Notes under the pieces: generated by a model
Databases searched by the model: none
What the model was told of the DNA's origin: nothing
What the model saw: only the letters and a program-made list of their open reading frames with translations
Shown here: positions 52,100 through 63,323 of the stretch, piece by piece
Numbering within the stretch: the first letter of the stretch is position 1
Layout: each line of letters starts with the position of its first letter
Position numbers and translations under genes: made by a program
NCBI GenBank assembly: GCA_907163375.1
Contig: CAJQUW010000592.1
Span: forward strand, 62,001-126,000
Origin: Prostheceraeus crozeri
Taxonomy: Eukaryota > Platyhelminthes > Polycladida > Euryleptidae
DNA length: 64,000 nucleotides
Direction: 5' to 3'

Positions 52100-52790
52100 G
52101 GTGTTGGTGTTGACGTAGCCATGAACCCCCCCCCACGACTCTACACAGTCTTCTCGTGAAAAAGCGACCGGTTCCTGCAACAACTTTAGGTGCTGTTTAT
52201 CAGCTACTATGCACCGAGACTTCCTGTAACTGGACCTATGTGGAAGAAACTTCAAGGACAATTGAGGAGAGGAAGAAAGAGCACAGGAGAGCTGTCAGGC
52301 AGGTTGATGTTGAGCACTCCGAAGTCGCCAAACATGTTTTTGAGAGCGACCACTCTATCAACTTCACCGGCATGAAGATTCTCGAGAAAGAGGGTGCTGG
52401 AGGAAAAGGGTGGTCAAGGAGGCCATATGGACCAAGAAGTTAAACTCTTCCAACCGCACCAAACACACCTTAAGTGACCATATGGACCTTTTAGTATTTG
52501 ACTGTATTTCCTTCTGTCTTTTAGTTTTTACTTTACTTTACTTCAGTACTACTTTTGAGTTATTCAGTATTATTTCGTTTTTGTATAATTTGTCCAGGAA
52601 CTTGATCTTATGTCTATGCCATTATCATTGAATTCATTTGTGTTCTTTGTGCTATAGTATTCTTGCTTGTCAACCTGCTTGTGATTTTTAATGAATCTGT
52701 TGCGCAGTGACAGTCAGTTGCCCGAAGATGACCGTCGGTGACGGCTGAAAGGCCTTGCCAATTTAATATAAAACATACCATCAATCAGAA
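52100..52790 (+). pseudogene. Penelope-like element remnant, GIY-YIG domain and 3' region
   Basis: The frame at 52156-52443 encodes GAVYQLLCTETSCNWTYVEE, TSRTIEERKKEHRRAVRQ and HVFESDHSINFTGMKILEKE. This follows VYRI.C..C...YIGETGRTL..R..EHRRAV...AEH....H.IDW..AKILDRE of Penelope GIY-YIG endonucleases. About 240 bp downstream a hairpin with flanking GATGA and GAAA (52724-52760) may be a worn hammerhead ribozyme, known from Penelope ends. The reverse transcriptase is missing and the domain is partial. Confidence 0.75.
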
Positions 52791-53790
52791 GGACTTTTCT
52801 CCAGATTTCTTAATTCTTGACCAGTTATATAACGGAAGCTGATTCTACATGACCAGTAAGAAATCAAGAGGAAGTCCACATATCCCGGAATATCAGATCA
52901 AAAGTTAAAATTCTTCTTCTGATACATTTTTTATTGTTATGCTGCACGTTTCGCGTAGACAAGCATGTTCAAACTTCTCTGAGCGGACGTCCGTGTATAG
53001 CCTAACGATAAAATTTTCTAGAAGAATTTCATTAAAGAAAAGAATTCTCACTCTTGACTTGTATGAAGTATTGAATTTTGAATGAAATCATAGAAACATA
53101 GTGTAAAGTACGTGTATGCATATTATACATGTTCCCCTTTTTCGTAAAGGATAGGAAGTACATCGCGAATTAACTAATAATTCATGAATTTGATTTCAGG
53201 TTTTGATTTGAAATAACATATTCTGTCATTATCTCCATGTCAATAACCTTGATAATATTCTGGAGGATAAACCTCCTCCATACTACTCATAAATGGATTA
53301 GCAGTAATTCAAGTCTGTACACGATAATAATTCTACAAGTTTAGTGAAACCAGCAAGATGCTATGCCAAAGAAGGATATAATCACTAATAAGTATTTTTG
53401 AAGTCATTGTCATTTGTTTTCAGTGAGAAATGAGACTTCTCATTTTAATAAATTAGACAGAACTCAATGACTCCTCTTGTGATTTGTTTCAGTGATTTGT
53501 TAATATCAATGCATTTTCCGGATTTCTTTTAAATGATTAAATTTGTGATAACGTGATTCATGCAATATCTTGGAGCCTCAAAACATACTTTGATGCCGAG
53601 AGAAGCGGAATTTACCAAAATTAAACTAATCCAAATTTTAAAGTGCTATCTTTAGCATGAATGAATAGACAACTTGCTTCACGACAATAGTCGTAATCAT
53701 CATGCTAAAAGAAGTGCTCATTTTTGGGAAGCTACAAAGCGTCGATTAAGGCTCTTTCATTTTTATTAGTATTTAGACATTGATGAACAA
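52791..53790. other. Intergenic sequence, no feature recognised
   Basis: AT-rich with no open frame above 60 codons and no repeat seen. Confidence 0.4.
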
Positions 53791-53819
53791 GGCACGTCGC
53801 AGGCGACCATCGTCAGGTG
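53791..53819 (-). other. Hammerhead-ribozyme-like hairpin remnant
   Basis: The minus strand reads ACCTGACGATG, a GTCGC-CT-GCGAC hairpin, then GTGCC. CUGACGA plus stem II fit the hammerhead core (CUGANGA); the GAAA that should follow the stem is not kept. It is likely the end of a decayed Penelope-type element. Confidence 0.3.
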
Positions 53820-53924
53820 TTGAAAGCGTCGTAATGCAACATTGCGTTCACATTCACGCGCCGACGAAGGCCTTGAGTGTCGCCCCAAAGCTTTGTGAAT
53901 TCATGTCCAAATGAAAAAGGAAAA

Positions 53925-54548
53925 ATGGTATATATGGGTTATCTCCTCCAGGTTTCAAATTTGTCTAAGATCTGCAAAAATGACTCAATCATCACCAAAC
54001 TTCAAACAGACGTACCTAGGTATATTTTCTACCCACATACAAACATTTGTGCAGATCGAACGGGTACTTTTTTCATTAGAGACGATAACGTGAAGTGTAG
54101 CGATGTCAGCAGCCTGATCTGACTTCGTCTGTTCGACGCATTATTGTTGCTCGTGTGTGCATTGTTCTCTCCACCTCTTCGTCTCATCCACTGTTATTTG
54201 AAATCTTCCCACGACCACTACCTTGCCACACCTTCTTAAGTTAAACATGCTAGTGTAAGGGATGTGACCTGGTCATCATGAGTGCACGAGTTGTCGGGAA
54301 ATGACTTTGTTGACATTAAATGCAGCTGCACAGACGATGAGGTCGGAAGAAGTCAGATCAAGCTGCCGGCATCACTGCACTTCAAGTTATCGCCCCTAAT
54401 TCAAAAAGTTCTTTCCGATTTGCAAAAAAATTGATATGTGGATAGAGAATATCCTCACCTAAAAGTTTTGTGACGATTGCTTCATTTCTACGGATTTTAG
54501 AGAAATTTGAAAACGTGGGGGGGGAGATGACCCATAAGTACCGGATAA
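53925..54548. repeat. Foldback repeat with arms of about 210 bp
   Basis: The left arm 53925-54135 (GGTATATATGGGTTATCTCC...GATCTGACTTCGTCTG) is inverted at about 54335-54548 (...GGAGATGACCCATAAGTACC). The arms differ by many substitutions, so it is old. Loop of about 200 bp; no gene seen. Confidence 0.6.
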
Positions 54549-54689
54549 ATGATGCTTGAACGCATTGTGTTTTCCCAAAAAATGAGCATGATTCCGTTGT
54601 CAAATATTTATCTTTCATCTCTCAGATCGAATTGTGAACAATTAGAATAAGATAATCTGTTTTCTTTCTAACATAGGTGCGTCTATTCC

Positions 54690-54892
54690 AAGGGTCATGC
54701 ACCAACTTTTGAAAATTCATGATTTACAAATATGCACTGTAAAAAATGAAAGAAAACATCAAAATCTTCCTGTTAGTTATGAAAATCCAATTCTTTCTGG
54801 GATTCAAATTCAAAATCAAGTTTTATAACTGCAATTAAATGCCATTCCTCGAAAAGTTCTGTTCACTGATGAAGCAAGAACTAAGTGTGGCA
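54690..54892 (+). pseudogene. Probable upstream part of the interrupted reverse-transcriptase element
   Basis: This sequence runs straight into the hAT target site whose other side (56330) continues a reverse-transcriptase reading frame. It contains words such as NLPVSYENPILSGI. Alone it does not identify the protein; the link rests on position. Confidence 0.35.
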
Positions 54893-54900
54893 CTGTGTTG

Positions 54901-56321
54901 CAGGGATGCAGAGTCTGACTCCTGCCTGTAACTAGATCCGAAATATAATACAAACAAATTATTTATTCTCGTGCATATAGCTGTCACTGTCTTGATGTCA
55001 ACTTTCTCCATCAAACAAAAGTGCAGAGACAGCAGCGCATGCAAAGCTTGTAACAGTTGAGGGAATGAACCGTGATAGTGAAAAAAGGATTGCCTTTTCA
55101 CTCGGTGATTTAGTAGAGAAGACAAGTCTTCCTAGCCTCGATCACGCCTACGCACCAAAGGTCACATCAGAGACAAAAATGAAATACAAATTTGTTTGAG
55201 AACATTACATCTTACCAGCGATGCGGAGTCCTATCATTTTGATAGGACTCCGACTATGTGTGGCAAGTACAGTATATAAAGCCTAATATTTTTAAATATT
55301 AACTGGTAGCCTACATCATAGATCATTATAGACTTAGCTGAACCTACTTTTAGTAATCATTGCTGCATCAATTATCAATCATTTTCGATGAAAGTTGATC
55401 AAATGTCGCTTTAAGTTGGATGCATACGACTCGGCTCCTCCCATCTTTTTGATGTGTGCTTCACACGGTTTTTCTCCAGTCTCTACCAGGCAGGAAAATC
55501 CCCATCCTTCTCCAAAAATATGAGTACACTTTCGATTTTAATATGCGCTTTAGAGGAGCCATCACACACGATTAACGTGAGGGTGAGAGGTAATGTTCTC
55601 AAACAAACTAGTATTTCATTTTTGTCTCTGACGTGACCTTTGGTGCGTAGGTGTGATCGAGGCTAGGAAGGCTTGTTTTCTCTACTAAATCACCGAGTGA
55701 AAAGACAATCCTTTTTTTCACTATCACGGTTCATTCCCTCAACTATTACAAGCTTTGCATGCACTGCTGTCTCTGTACTTTTGTTTGACGGAGAAAGTTG
55801 ACATCAAGACAGTGACAGCACGAGAATAGATAATTTGTTTGTATTTTACTTCGGGTCTAGTTATAGGCCGGAGTCACAGTCCCATCATTTGATAGGACTC
55901 CGACTCCAGCAAAAATGATAAGACTCCGGGACTCCGACTCCAACTCCACATCCCTGCTTCTTACCCTCACGTTAATCGTGTGTGATGTCTTCTCTAAAGC
56001 CCATATTAAAATCGAAAACGAAAATATTTTTTGGAGAAGGATGGGGCTTTTCCTGTCTGAGACAGGAGAAAACCGTGTGAAGCACACATCAACGAAATGG
56101 GAGGAACCGAGTCGCATGTACCCAACTTAAAGCGACATTTGATCAATTTCCATCGAAAATGATTGATAATTGAAGGAGCAATGATCACTAAATATAGGTT
56201 TAGGCAAGCCTATAATAATGATATATGATGTGGGTAAAGTTGATTTTTCAAAAAACTAGCCTTTATATACTTGCCACCCGGAATCGGAGTCCTATCAAAA
56301 TGATATGACTCCGCATCCCTG
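54901..56321. mobile_element. GACTCC-family hAT-like element (outer copy, interrupted)
   Basis: The ends CAGGGATGCAGAGTC and GACTCCGCATCCCTG are flanked by an exact 8-bp duplication CTGTGTTG (54893-54900 and 56322-56329). Removing the inner copy and one target repeat leaves about 670 bp: the shared body in reverse orientation to 55207, resuming at 55957. No transposase frame, so it must have been moved by an enzyme encoded elsewhere. It inserted into a reverse-transcriptase element. Confidence 0.88.
55216..55956. mobile_element. GACTCC-family hAT-like element (inner copy, nested)
   Basis: 741 bp with ends CAGCGATGCGGAGTC and AACTCCACATCCCTG. The flanks CATCTTAC (55208-55215) and CTTCTTAC (55957-55964) agree at seven of eight positions. 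The copy at 31.79 kb shows the uninterrupted sequence (ACCTCTTACCCTCACG), confirming the junction. It lies inverted relative to the outer copy body. Confidence 0.88.
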
Positions 56322-56329
56322 CTGTGTTG

Positions 56330-57120
56330 GCGGCTGTTATGAAAGAATTATGCATTAAAATATACTTGCATAAGTTGTTGCATTGTTGCAAAGTTTTTTC
56401 GTTTCAAGTTTACGATTTTTCGACGCTGTATACTGACATTGGACAAAATGATATTGTTTGTCACCTGTTCCAACTGTCTGATTTGGCTTTCGATTCTGCT
56501 TCGCGAAAATATTTGTGTCGGATGGAATCGTAGTTTTTTCTCTAGGAGAATGTATAATGGCTATCATTGTTTTGATCTTGCACAATTTAAAGACGCTGCT
56601 CGTTTCATAATATCTGACGTTTATGTGGTTTTTGGCGGACTTATTTTTCAGCAGATTCGAGGAGTTCCAATGGGTGGTGATTGTATCCCTTTGTTGGCAG
56701 ATCTTTTCTTCTCCAGTGTGAATTTGTGTCTATGGAAAAGTTGGTATCAAGCAAGAAATTTGGCCTTGTGAAGTTATTGTCACTCAATACGAGATATATA
56801 GATGACTTATGCATCTTTAATTATCAACATTTTTACAGTTTATTAATGAAAATCTACGCGGATGATTTGATTGAGGAAAGAAAACAAACGAGTAGCTTAT
56901 TTAGATGTTAATATCAGTGCTTTTCAAGATGAAGTCCACTCATCAGTGTATCACAAGGTTGATGATTTCCCTTTTGAAGTTATATTGTTCACCTTTCCTG
57001 AAAGTCTTCTTCCTTCCTGCATGGGTAGTGCTATTTTTGCAGGTCAAGTTTTAAGACATTTACGTATTTGCTCACATTTATGCTATGTTGTTGATAAGAT
57101 TAAAATCACATGCTAATTGT
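56330..57120 (+). pseudogene. Reverse-transcriptase element remnant with YIDD motif
   Basis: Plus-strand frames contain VYDFSTLYTDIGQND, FQQIRGVPMGGDCIPLLADL, RYIDDLCIFNYQHF and AYLDVNISAFQDEVHSSVYH. The RGVPMG and YIDD boxes are reverse-transcriptase motifs; the overall pattern (DFSTLYT, PMG..C.PLLADLF, RYIDD) is that of a non-LTR, probably Penelope-type enzyme common in marine invertebrates. Several frame changes make it dead. A GIY-YIG domain was not found after it. Confidence 0.7.
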
Positions 57121-57488
57121 TTACAAAAACAGGCTCTTTTATGTGATTTAAGAAGATGCATGGAAAAACTTCTACGTAAGCATTTTCACTCCTGCTAAAG
57201 TTTGAATTGTTTTCAAACAGACAATTGTTCGTCCAGTGTGCTATGATTTGAGCACATCCTCAATATTACAGAACCGTTATTCATGTGTATTGTGTTTATG
57301 GGTTGCGCCTATGGCGTCGGTCCGCCATTGCTTATTAATCCAAGATGTTAAAGGACCCGAAACGAGACGAAGGCAGTTGGTCACCTTGCGTTTTTATTTG
57401 TTTTAGTGTTGTTTTGTCCAGTTTTAATTTTATCTTTTCGTTCTTGTCTTTATGAACTTTTAAGAATCCGTGTGTCAAGCCCAGTGAA

Positions 57489-57524
57489 CGCCTAATGAGT
57501 CCTTTTCAGGACTACCTTACATTT
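57489..57524 (+). other. Hammerhead-like hairpin downstream of the RT remnant
   Basis: GCCTAATGAGTCC-TTTTCA-GGACTACC resembles CUGAUGAGUCC...GGACGAAAC, the hammerhead core with stem II, but differs at three core positions. If real it marks the end of the RT element about 370 bp after its last recognisable coding. Confidence 0.3.
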
Positions 57525-57996
57525 GCTATACATAGATAATTTTTATATTTTACTATATGTGATATCCGCACGTTGGTGGACTTCAAATATAATTTTCAAA
57601 TGGAAACTGTCACCGAATAACTGTAGACGATGAATATCATTGTTACTGAGTAAGTAGGGTTGTCAGCCGATATTTCACGTGTCATTTTTCTATGAAAGTC
57701 GTTTATATAGCTCCAATTCCAAAATAGACGGCCTTAATTGCATGATTAAGTCTAATTTGTTATGTAATACCATTGAGGTAGGAGCACTTCACCATTCATC
57801 TTCGCTTTCCCCGTGAAAATGGCTTTGAGGAGATTCCTATGGTTCACAATCTGGATTCGTAGATATCTCAAGCTTGACATACTTCAATGTTCTGAGCTGC
57901 ATGGGCTATGTAGAAAATTATCATAGATTTTAGTCATTTGCAGATCAAAATCTTGGATTTTTGTTGTCATAGATTTTTAGTTTAGTAACAATGTGT

Positions 57997-58047
57997 CATT
58001 ATTATGTAGATTTTGCATTGTTACATAGCAAAATCTACATAATAATG
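57997..58047. repeat. Perfect 20-bp inverted repeat
   Basis: CATTATTATGTAGATTTTGC and its exact reverse complement are separated by 11 bp. It can form a strong hairpin and leads directly into the 60-bp tandem repeat. Confidence 0.85.
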
Positions 58048-58166
58048 ATATTGTCCTAAGCTGTATTTCTATGGGAAAATACCGTGAAACAATGCAGAAA
58101 AAACGTGATATTGTCCTAAGCTGTATTTCTATGGGAAATACCATGAAACAATGCAGAAAAAAGCGT
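58047..58166. repeat. 60-bp direct repeat, two units
   Basis: GATATTGTCCTAAGCTGTAT to GCAGAAAAAACGT is repeated at 58107 with two or three differences. Confidence 0.85.
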
Positions 58167-58266
58167 GATATATTCATGTAAATAATATTCAATGAGAAAA
58201 TATCGTGTTTTTTCAGCGCATTGATATGATAAGTTTTGGGGAAACTATCATGGAAAAGCTTAGGAC

Positions 58267-58345
58267 ATATCACCTTTCAAATGATCAGCCTAAATGATCT
58301 GGCGCTACGCGCCGACGATTTAGGCTGTCATTTGAAAGGTAATAT
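58267..58345. repeat. Long hairpin with GC-rich inner stem
   Basis: The left arm 58267-58295 (CACCTTTCAAATGATCAGCC...) pairs with 58318-58345 with only a few mismatches. The loop holds GGCGCTACGCGCC, itself a perfect stem. This may be the end of a foldback element with the 20-bp inverted repeat above. Confidence 0.8.
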
Positions 58346-60985
58346 ATCTTCATTCGTAGTGGGAACTCCACGAAAGCAATTCCCATTTCTTTGACGACCA
58401 AAGCTCTATTTTTGTTGTGTGCAACAATGATACCGTATATTTCGGCAAAAGTGCGTATGCTCTGCTTTTGTAATTAAGGTAGAATTAAAATTCGAAAGGT
58501 GAACAGGAAAACGAATTCGTTGTCAGCATCAGTAATCGGCTTTCATAGGTCATCATGTAACAAAAAATGCAATTTCACACAGAACAGATGATAATCATGG
58601 CCAAGTAAGCAGTGCACGCTGTAAAACAAATATTTAATAAAAGAATATTTGTTCTTCTCAGATGCTTGAGCAGAGATTCAGTCAAATGCTTCACAGCTTT
58701 AAAGGAACGCAAAAACTATGTAGATTAGCGAATAATATTCCAATATTTGCTGCATTGTATTCCGGAAGCAGAAAAGCGAATAATTTCAAAATATGAACTC
58801 TTGCAAATAAAGTCTTGCCACACAAACACAAGGTTCGTACGCAGGATAATATCTGTAGCTATACAAGATTAAGAAAATTGCTTTAAAATATTGCCTTCTT
58901 TCCATTCTTCCTAACTAGAATATACAAGCTACATCTCATTGCGCTCAAATTCCTCTTGGTTTTATTTCACTCAAAAGTGCCTCTAAATCTCACTTCTGTC
59001 GGCAAACAAAACAATGAGTAGCACCTTGCTGTGAGATTTCCAAAATGCATTCAGAAGATGAATTTTTGCCTCTAGTGATGCTTCGTGAATTTCTCTTGCA
59101 TAATTTCGGACTATTATCGCGTAGAAGGCATAATAAGCTATCCTCCTACATATTCAATAAACAGGGTTGAACTAAGAATGGGCATCAGGTGTCATAGCAT
59201 AGAATATACTCATCAACTTCTCTGTTCTATTCAGCTTGGAGGTTTGTTTCGTGCTGTATCGGGTCATGTGTTTGACCAATTTACCGAATTGTTCTAAATA
59301 TTTTATAATTACATGAAATCCACTAGAAGTTAAAGAAATTGACAATAGATATCCACTTAATAGGCTGATAGATTTGACAAGCACGGAATCTTATACACAG
59401 AGACGGTAAATTAAATGGTCTCTATATTACCCCACTGATTTTGGGTGATAAGTATACCTACAGCGAACGAGGTAAGACGTCTAGATACTGAGCAATGAGT
59501 TCTGAAGCCAGATGATGTGAAAGATGATGATTTTCATATCAATTTGATTGCTAGTTAGGATAACTGTGCTCGTGCAGTACTCGATTAGTGCATAAAATTG
59601 ATGTCATGAAAATGTAAATTTTCAAACAGTTGAAAACAATAAAAGCATTGAAAACACAGCCGCGATGAGGACATTAAGCAGTTGTTGTCTTGAAGCAAAC
59701 GGCAATAGAGATCGGATGGCAAACCCACTTCGATTTCCAGTTCCAAAAGGCACATTCGAAAAATGCCAAATCCAAATCACATAAAAAATAACAAGAGAGT
59801 CAACCAACTCAACTCCATTGCAGAGAGAGAGAGAGAGAGAGTGAGTGAGTGAGTGAGAGAGAGAGAGCGAGAGAGCGAGAGAGAGCGAGAAAAAGAGAGA
59901 GAGAGAGAGAGTTAACTTTTGACGCAGAATCACTATTTGTCGGCTCTTATTATGGACAATTATATCAAATTATTTTCAGATATCCTGTTGATAAATGGTT
60001 AATTTATCGTTGCCCGAAGAGCTAGCTAGGTGCTATATGTCGCTCTTCAAAACAACATTTGAATTTGCCAATTCATTTAATAGGTTGATGAGTTTAAAGC
60101 AAAAAATAGATTCGTTGGAAAAAAAATAAAACAAGCAAAGCAACATTCTTTTGAATAAATTTAAAGCATGTTTTCAATCTTATTTTCTAGTAGTTAGTAG
60201 CGAAATAGCCTAGATAGCTTCCTTGCTTGCTCATTAATCAACAATATAATTGTAAATAAATGAACATTGTTTATGCTCGGAAGCATATTAGGCCCGGAGC
60301 CTTTTCTATGCTCCCGATTTGTTGTTTATCCCAAACTCATTCTCTTTGTGCTGAACATTCTCTTCTCTCTCGTGCAATAGCTGCCAGCCTCAACTTCGTA
60401 AGAAGGGCGTATTTTCAAGTGAATGGAGAATTCACTTTAGTTGGGCACTTTATTATTTCTGCATTGAAATAGTGGAACTGGAAGACACACCATTTCAAGC
60501 CATTTATAAAACGAAAATGCCAAACCATTGAAGCAATTTCTGATTGATATCTTAAAAGCTTGCGAGCATGTCACAATTTATTATTCAAAAACTGATATTT
60601 TCAAATTCTTCGATGTCTTTGGATTTCAAGCAGAAATTCAGGGGAATATGTTGCAGTTTAAAGTTGTCGCTTTCTTTTCAGATGCACACTATTCACAAGA
60701 AGGGTGGGAAAGTTGATGAAGAGCCACGGCTTGTTATCCATACCACTCATCAAGCTGGATCATTGCATTCATAAATTCGGATGATATCTGCGCACTATTG
60801 TCATGATCAAACAGCGTTTTGTATATTATTCTTGTCTCAATTTTGTTACTATCATTGTCTTACTAAATGTGCAAATTTTCCATAAAAATATTTTCGTTAT
60901 TCTCATTCGCTTACTTGAAAGATGTTGGGGATGTTGAAATATAGGCTTATGGAAGTTATTTATTGGGAGAAAAAATGAAAGCCTA
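58346..60985. other. Intergenic sequence, only a microsatellite
   Basis: Apart from the GA repeat at 59822 nothing was identified. The 70- and 103-codon frames have no family resemblance. Confidence 0.4.
59822..59911. repeat. (GA)n/(GAGT)n microsatellite
   Basis: Runs of GAGAGA with a GTGAGTGAGTGA insert, about 90 bp. It creates a serine-leucine-rich minus-strand frame that is not a gene. Confidence 0.95.
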
Positions 60986-61246
60986 CACTGTAAACTCTAG
61001 GGCACGAAATTTAGGCATCAATTCTAACCAACACAAGGCACGAGTAGGCACGAAGTTGATAGTGACGAGTTCGTGCCCATTGATTTTTCCTTCGATTTCA
61101 ACGGATAAGCAAATACTTGGTTTGGTGCCTATTATTGCCTAGTGGCGCCTTCTGGTGCTTCGAGGCAGTAGAAAGGCACTAACTAGGCGCTAACTAGCAC
61201 GAAATTTCGGCTTCGTGCATAAGTTAGTGCCCTACAGTTTACAGTG
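60986..61246. mobile_element. CACTGTAAAC (GGCACGAA) MITE, copy 2
   Basis: The 261-bp best copy: ends CACTGTAAACTCTAGGGCAC and GTGCCCTACAGTTTACAGTG, TA on both sides (60984-60985, 61247-61248). The interior is made of AGGCAC, CACGAA and TTCGTGC words in both senses. Confidence 0.85.
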
Positions 61247-61961
61247 TACATTCAAGTCAACCCACGCCCCATTGAGGCGAAATTCGCCCCCCGTGCTGAT
61301 CTCCCAAACTATTGCACCAATTTTACCAAAACAAACATCAATCGAAAGGGGATTGAAAGCGGATTAGAAAAACAGCATTATTTTTATTCTTAATGTCATC
61401 CGTGGGCTGAGGTGAAGGTCAAAGGTCAAAAACCGACAATAATCAACAAATTTCCAATAGATCACTATTTGAAATGGAAGATGACGGCAAAGCTGATAAA
61501 CCATGCACCAATCGAAGGATCTGGTTGAGGTGGATAATAAAATGATGATTATTAATGGCTCTGAGATTGCATCATGATATTAGATGAGGTCAAAGGTCAA
61601 ATAATTCAAACTTTCAGTTCAACTCCAATATCATTTAAATCGCACATTTTAGGATTTAGTTTCTGCAGGTGAAGAAACAACCCAATTCGGTGACTTGTAT
61701 CGAGACGCTGAGGCTAAAAACAATTTGATTCTGAGAATTTTCAATAATTGATGATAAGATGCAGAACTAAAAAGTGCAAAAATAAGAAAAATTCATATTT
61801 GATATTTGAATTCCAAATTTCAAACCTGCATGCAAGCAGTTAATTTCAAATTCAAAGATTTTACATTTGTGAATATCTCTATATTAATAGGAAGAATTAT
61901 TTATATAATCACAACTTATTTCATCAAGAATTGATGCCGCAATATACGTTAGCAGTGAATA
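61247..61961. other. Left flank of the mariner insertion
   Basis: It has two AGGTCAAAGGTCAAA motifs (61422 and 61588) and GCGAAATTCGCC. GAGGGCGAAAAATGCCCTCC in the right flank at 63504 recalls the latter, so mariner may have landed in an older element. Confidence 0.35.
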
Positions 61962-61963
61962 TA

Positions 61964-63321
61964 CGTGGTGCGCCCAAAAAGTTTCCGGCCTTAGCATTTT
62001 ATAAAGCGAAAAGATTTAATCCAATGACGTTTTTATTTAGTACATTATAGCTATTTCTCAAACCAATTGCCGTTCGCGGCCAAACACTTCCCAGCGAACT
62101 GGGAGTGCCTTGGAAAAAAGCATTAAGGAAAAAAGCGGGAGGTAATAGGCCAAAACAGTTTCTTACAGTCTCTTCCAAAGCTGCGGCACTTTCAAAATGA
62201 GTCCCGCGGAGATGGCGTTTCAACTCGTTGAAAAGGCAATAGTCTGATGGAGCCAAATCCGGGCTATAAGGTGGATGCTTCACAAGTTCGAAGCCCGCGC
62301 TGCCGATCTTCTCCAAGGCAGCTCGACAAGTGTGCACTGGAGCGTTGTCCTGAAGGAACCAATGAGGCAGATCTTTTGGCTTGCGAACCTTGCTGCGGAC
62401 CTGCTGAATCAGCTCGCCGTAATATTCACCGGTCACTGTCTCCTGTCTTTGTAGGAAATCCAGGAAGATGATTCCTCCTGCATTCCAGAAGGCAGTCAGC
62501 ATCATTTCTCTTCGGATCGCTCCAGATCGTTGCTTCCAGACTTTGCCTTCATCAGGCCTGCGCCATTCCAGAGATTCTCGCCTGGATTCAGGTGCGTACA
62601 GGCTCAGTGGCGTTTAATCAACAGTGATGATGTTCCTCAAGAAATTATCGCCATGGCGGCGACAAATTTCAAGATTCACTAGGCAGGCTTCACGGCGTCG
62701 GGTGCACATCTCGGTGGTCAAGAAGCGCGGAACAAAGCGAGACGAAACCTTGTTGAAGCGCATGTCGTGCAGCATCTCGCCAACAGATCCTTTCGACAGT
62801 TTCAGAGACTCAGCAAGCTGTCTTGTTGTCACCTTCCTGTCTTCAAGGACCAGTCTCTCCAATTTGGCGCGGTTTTCTTCGTTGTCAGAAGTCTTTGGGC
62901 GGCCTTCTCTTTCCTCGTCAGCCACAAGTTGACGTCCTCTCTTGAACTCGGCAGTCCAAAACTTGATCGTCGATTCTGACGGACACTTGTCTGCGTAAGC
63001 AAGAAGCAAGTTCGCTTTAATGTCTGCACTTGACTGACCAAGCAGAAGACAAAAGCGAATCGAGCTTCGATACTCCACTTTATCCAAGTGATCAAGTCGC
63101 AATGAAGTCATCCTTTCAGTGCGCTTTCACGAGTGAAAATGATTTTTGACTAAGTGCGTTCGCTGGTTGAAATCAGATGTCTATGAACAGATGTCAGATC
63201 AGATATCTATGATCCTGACCGTTTCTAGCTCTCAAAGAATCAATGTATTGATTTCAGATGTTTACTTTAGAAATTGAAAAGAATTTCTGTCATTGGCTGG
63301 AAACTTTTTGGGCGCACCACG
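61964..63321 (-). mobile_element. Nearly complete mariner transposon
   Basis: 1358 bp with 27-bp inverted ends (61964-61990 and 63295-63321) that differ at one base and begin CGTGGTGCGCCCAAAAAGTT. TA flanks both sides (61962-61963, 63322-63323), the mariner target. One transposase gene on the minus strand fills most of it. It is young by the state of its ends but the gene is broken. Confidence 0.93.
62000..63111 (-). pseudogene. Mariner transposase (D,D34D), inactivated
   Basis: Starting at Met 63111 the frame has the helix-turn-helix half (PSESTIKFWTAEFKRGR; VTTRQLAESLKLSKGSV) and reaches RNIITVD with the first catalytic Asp. A TAA stop follows at once where the family has Glu (DETPL). The same frame goes on TPLSLYAPE, WFLQDNAPVHTCRAAL (second Asp) and HPPYSPDLAPSDYCLF (third Asp). 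The last two are separated by 34 residues, the D34D of true mariners. Near the C-terminus a small deletion shifts the frame so that the usual GNWFEK-type end is lost. It is a plain, recently dead copy, about 345 codons in the original. Confidence 0.92.
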
Positions 63322-63323
63322 TA

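Noticed and set aside
59622-59933. 103-codon serine/leucine-rich minus frame as a membrane protein
   Set aside because: Its hydrophobic stretch is a translated GA microsatellite.
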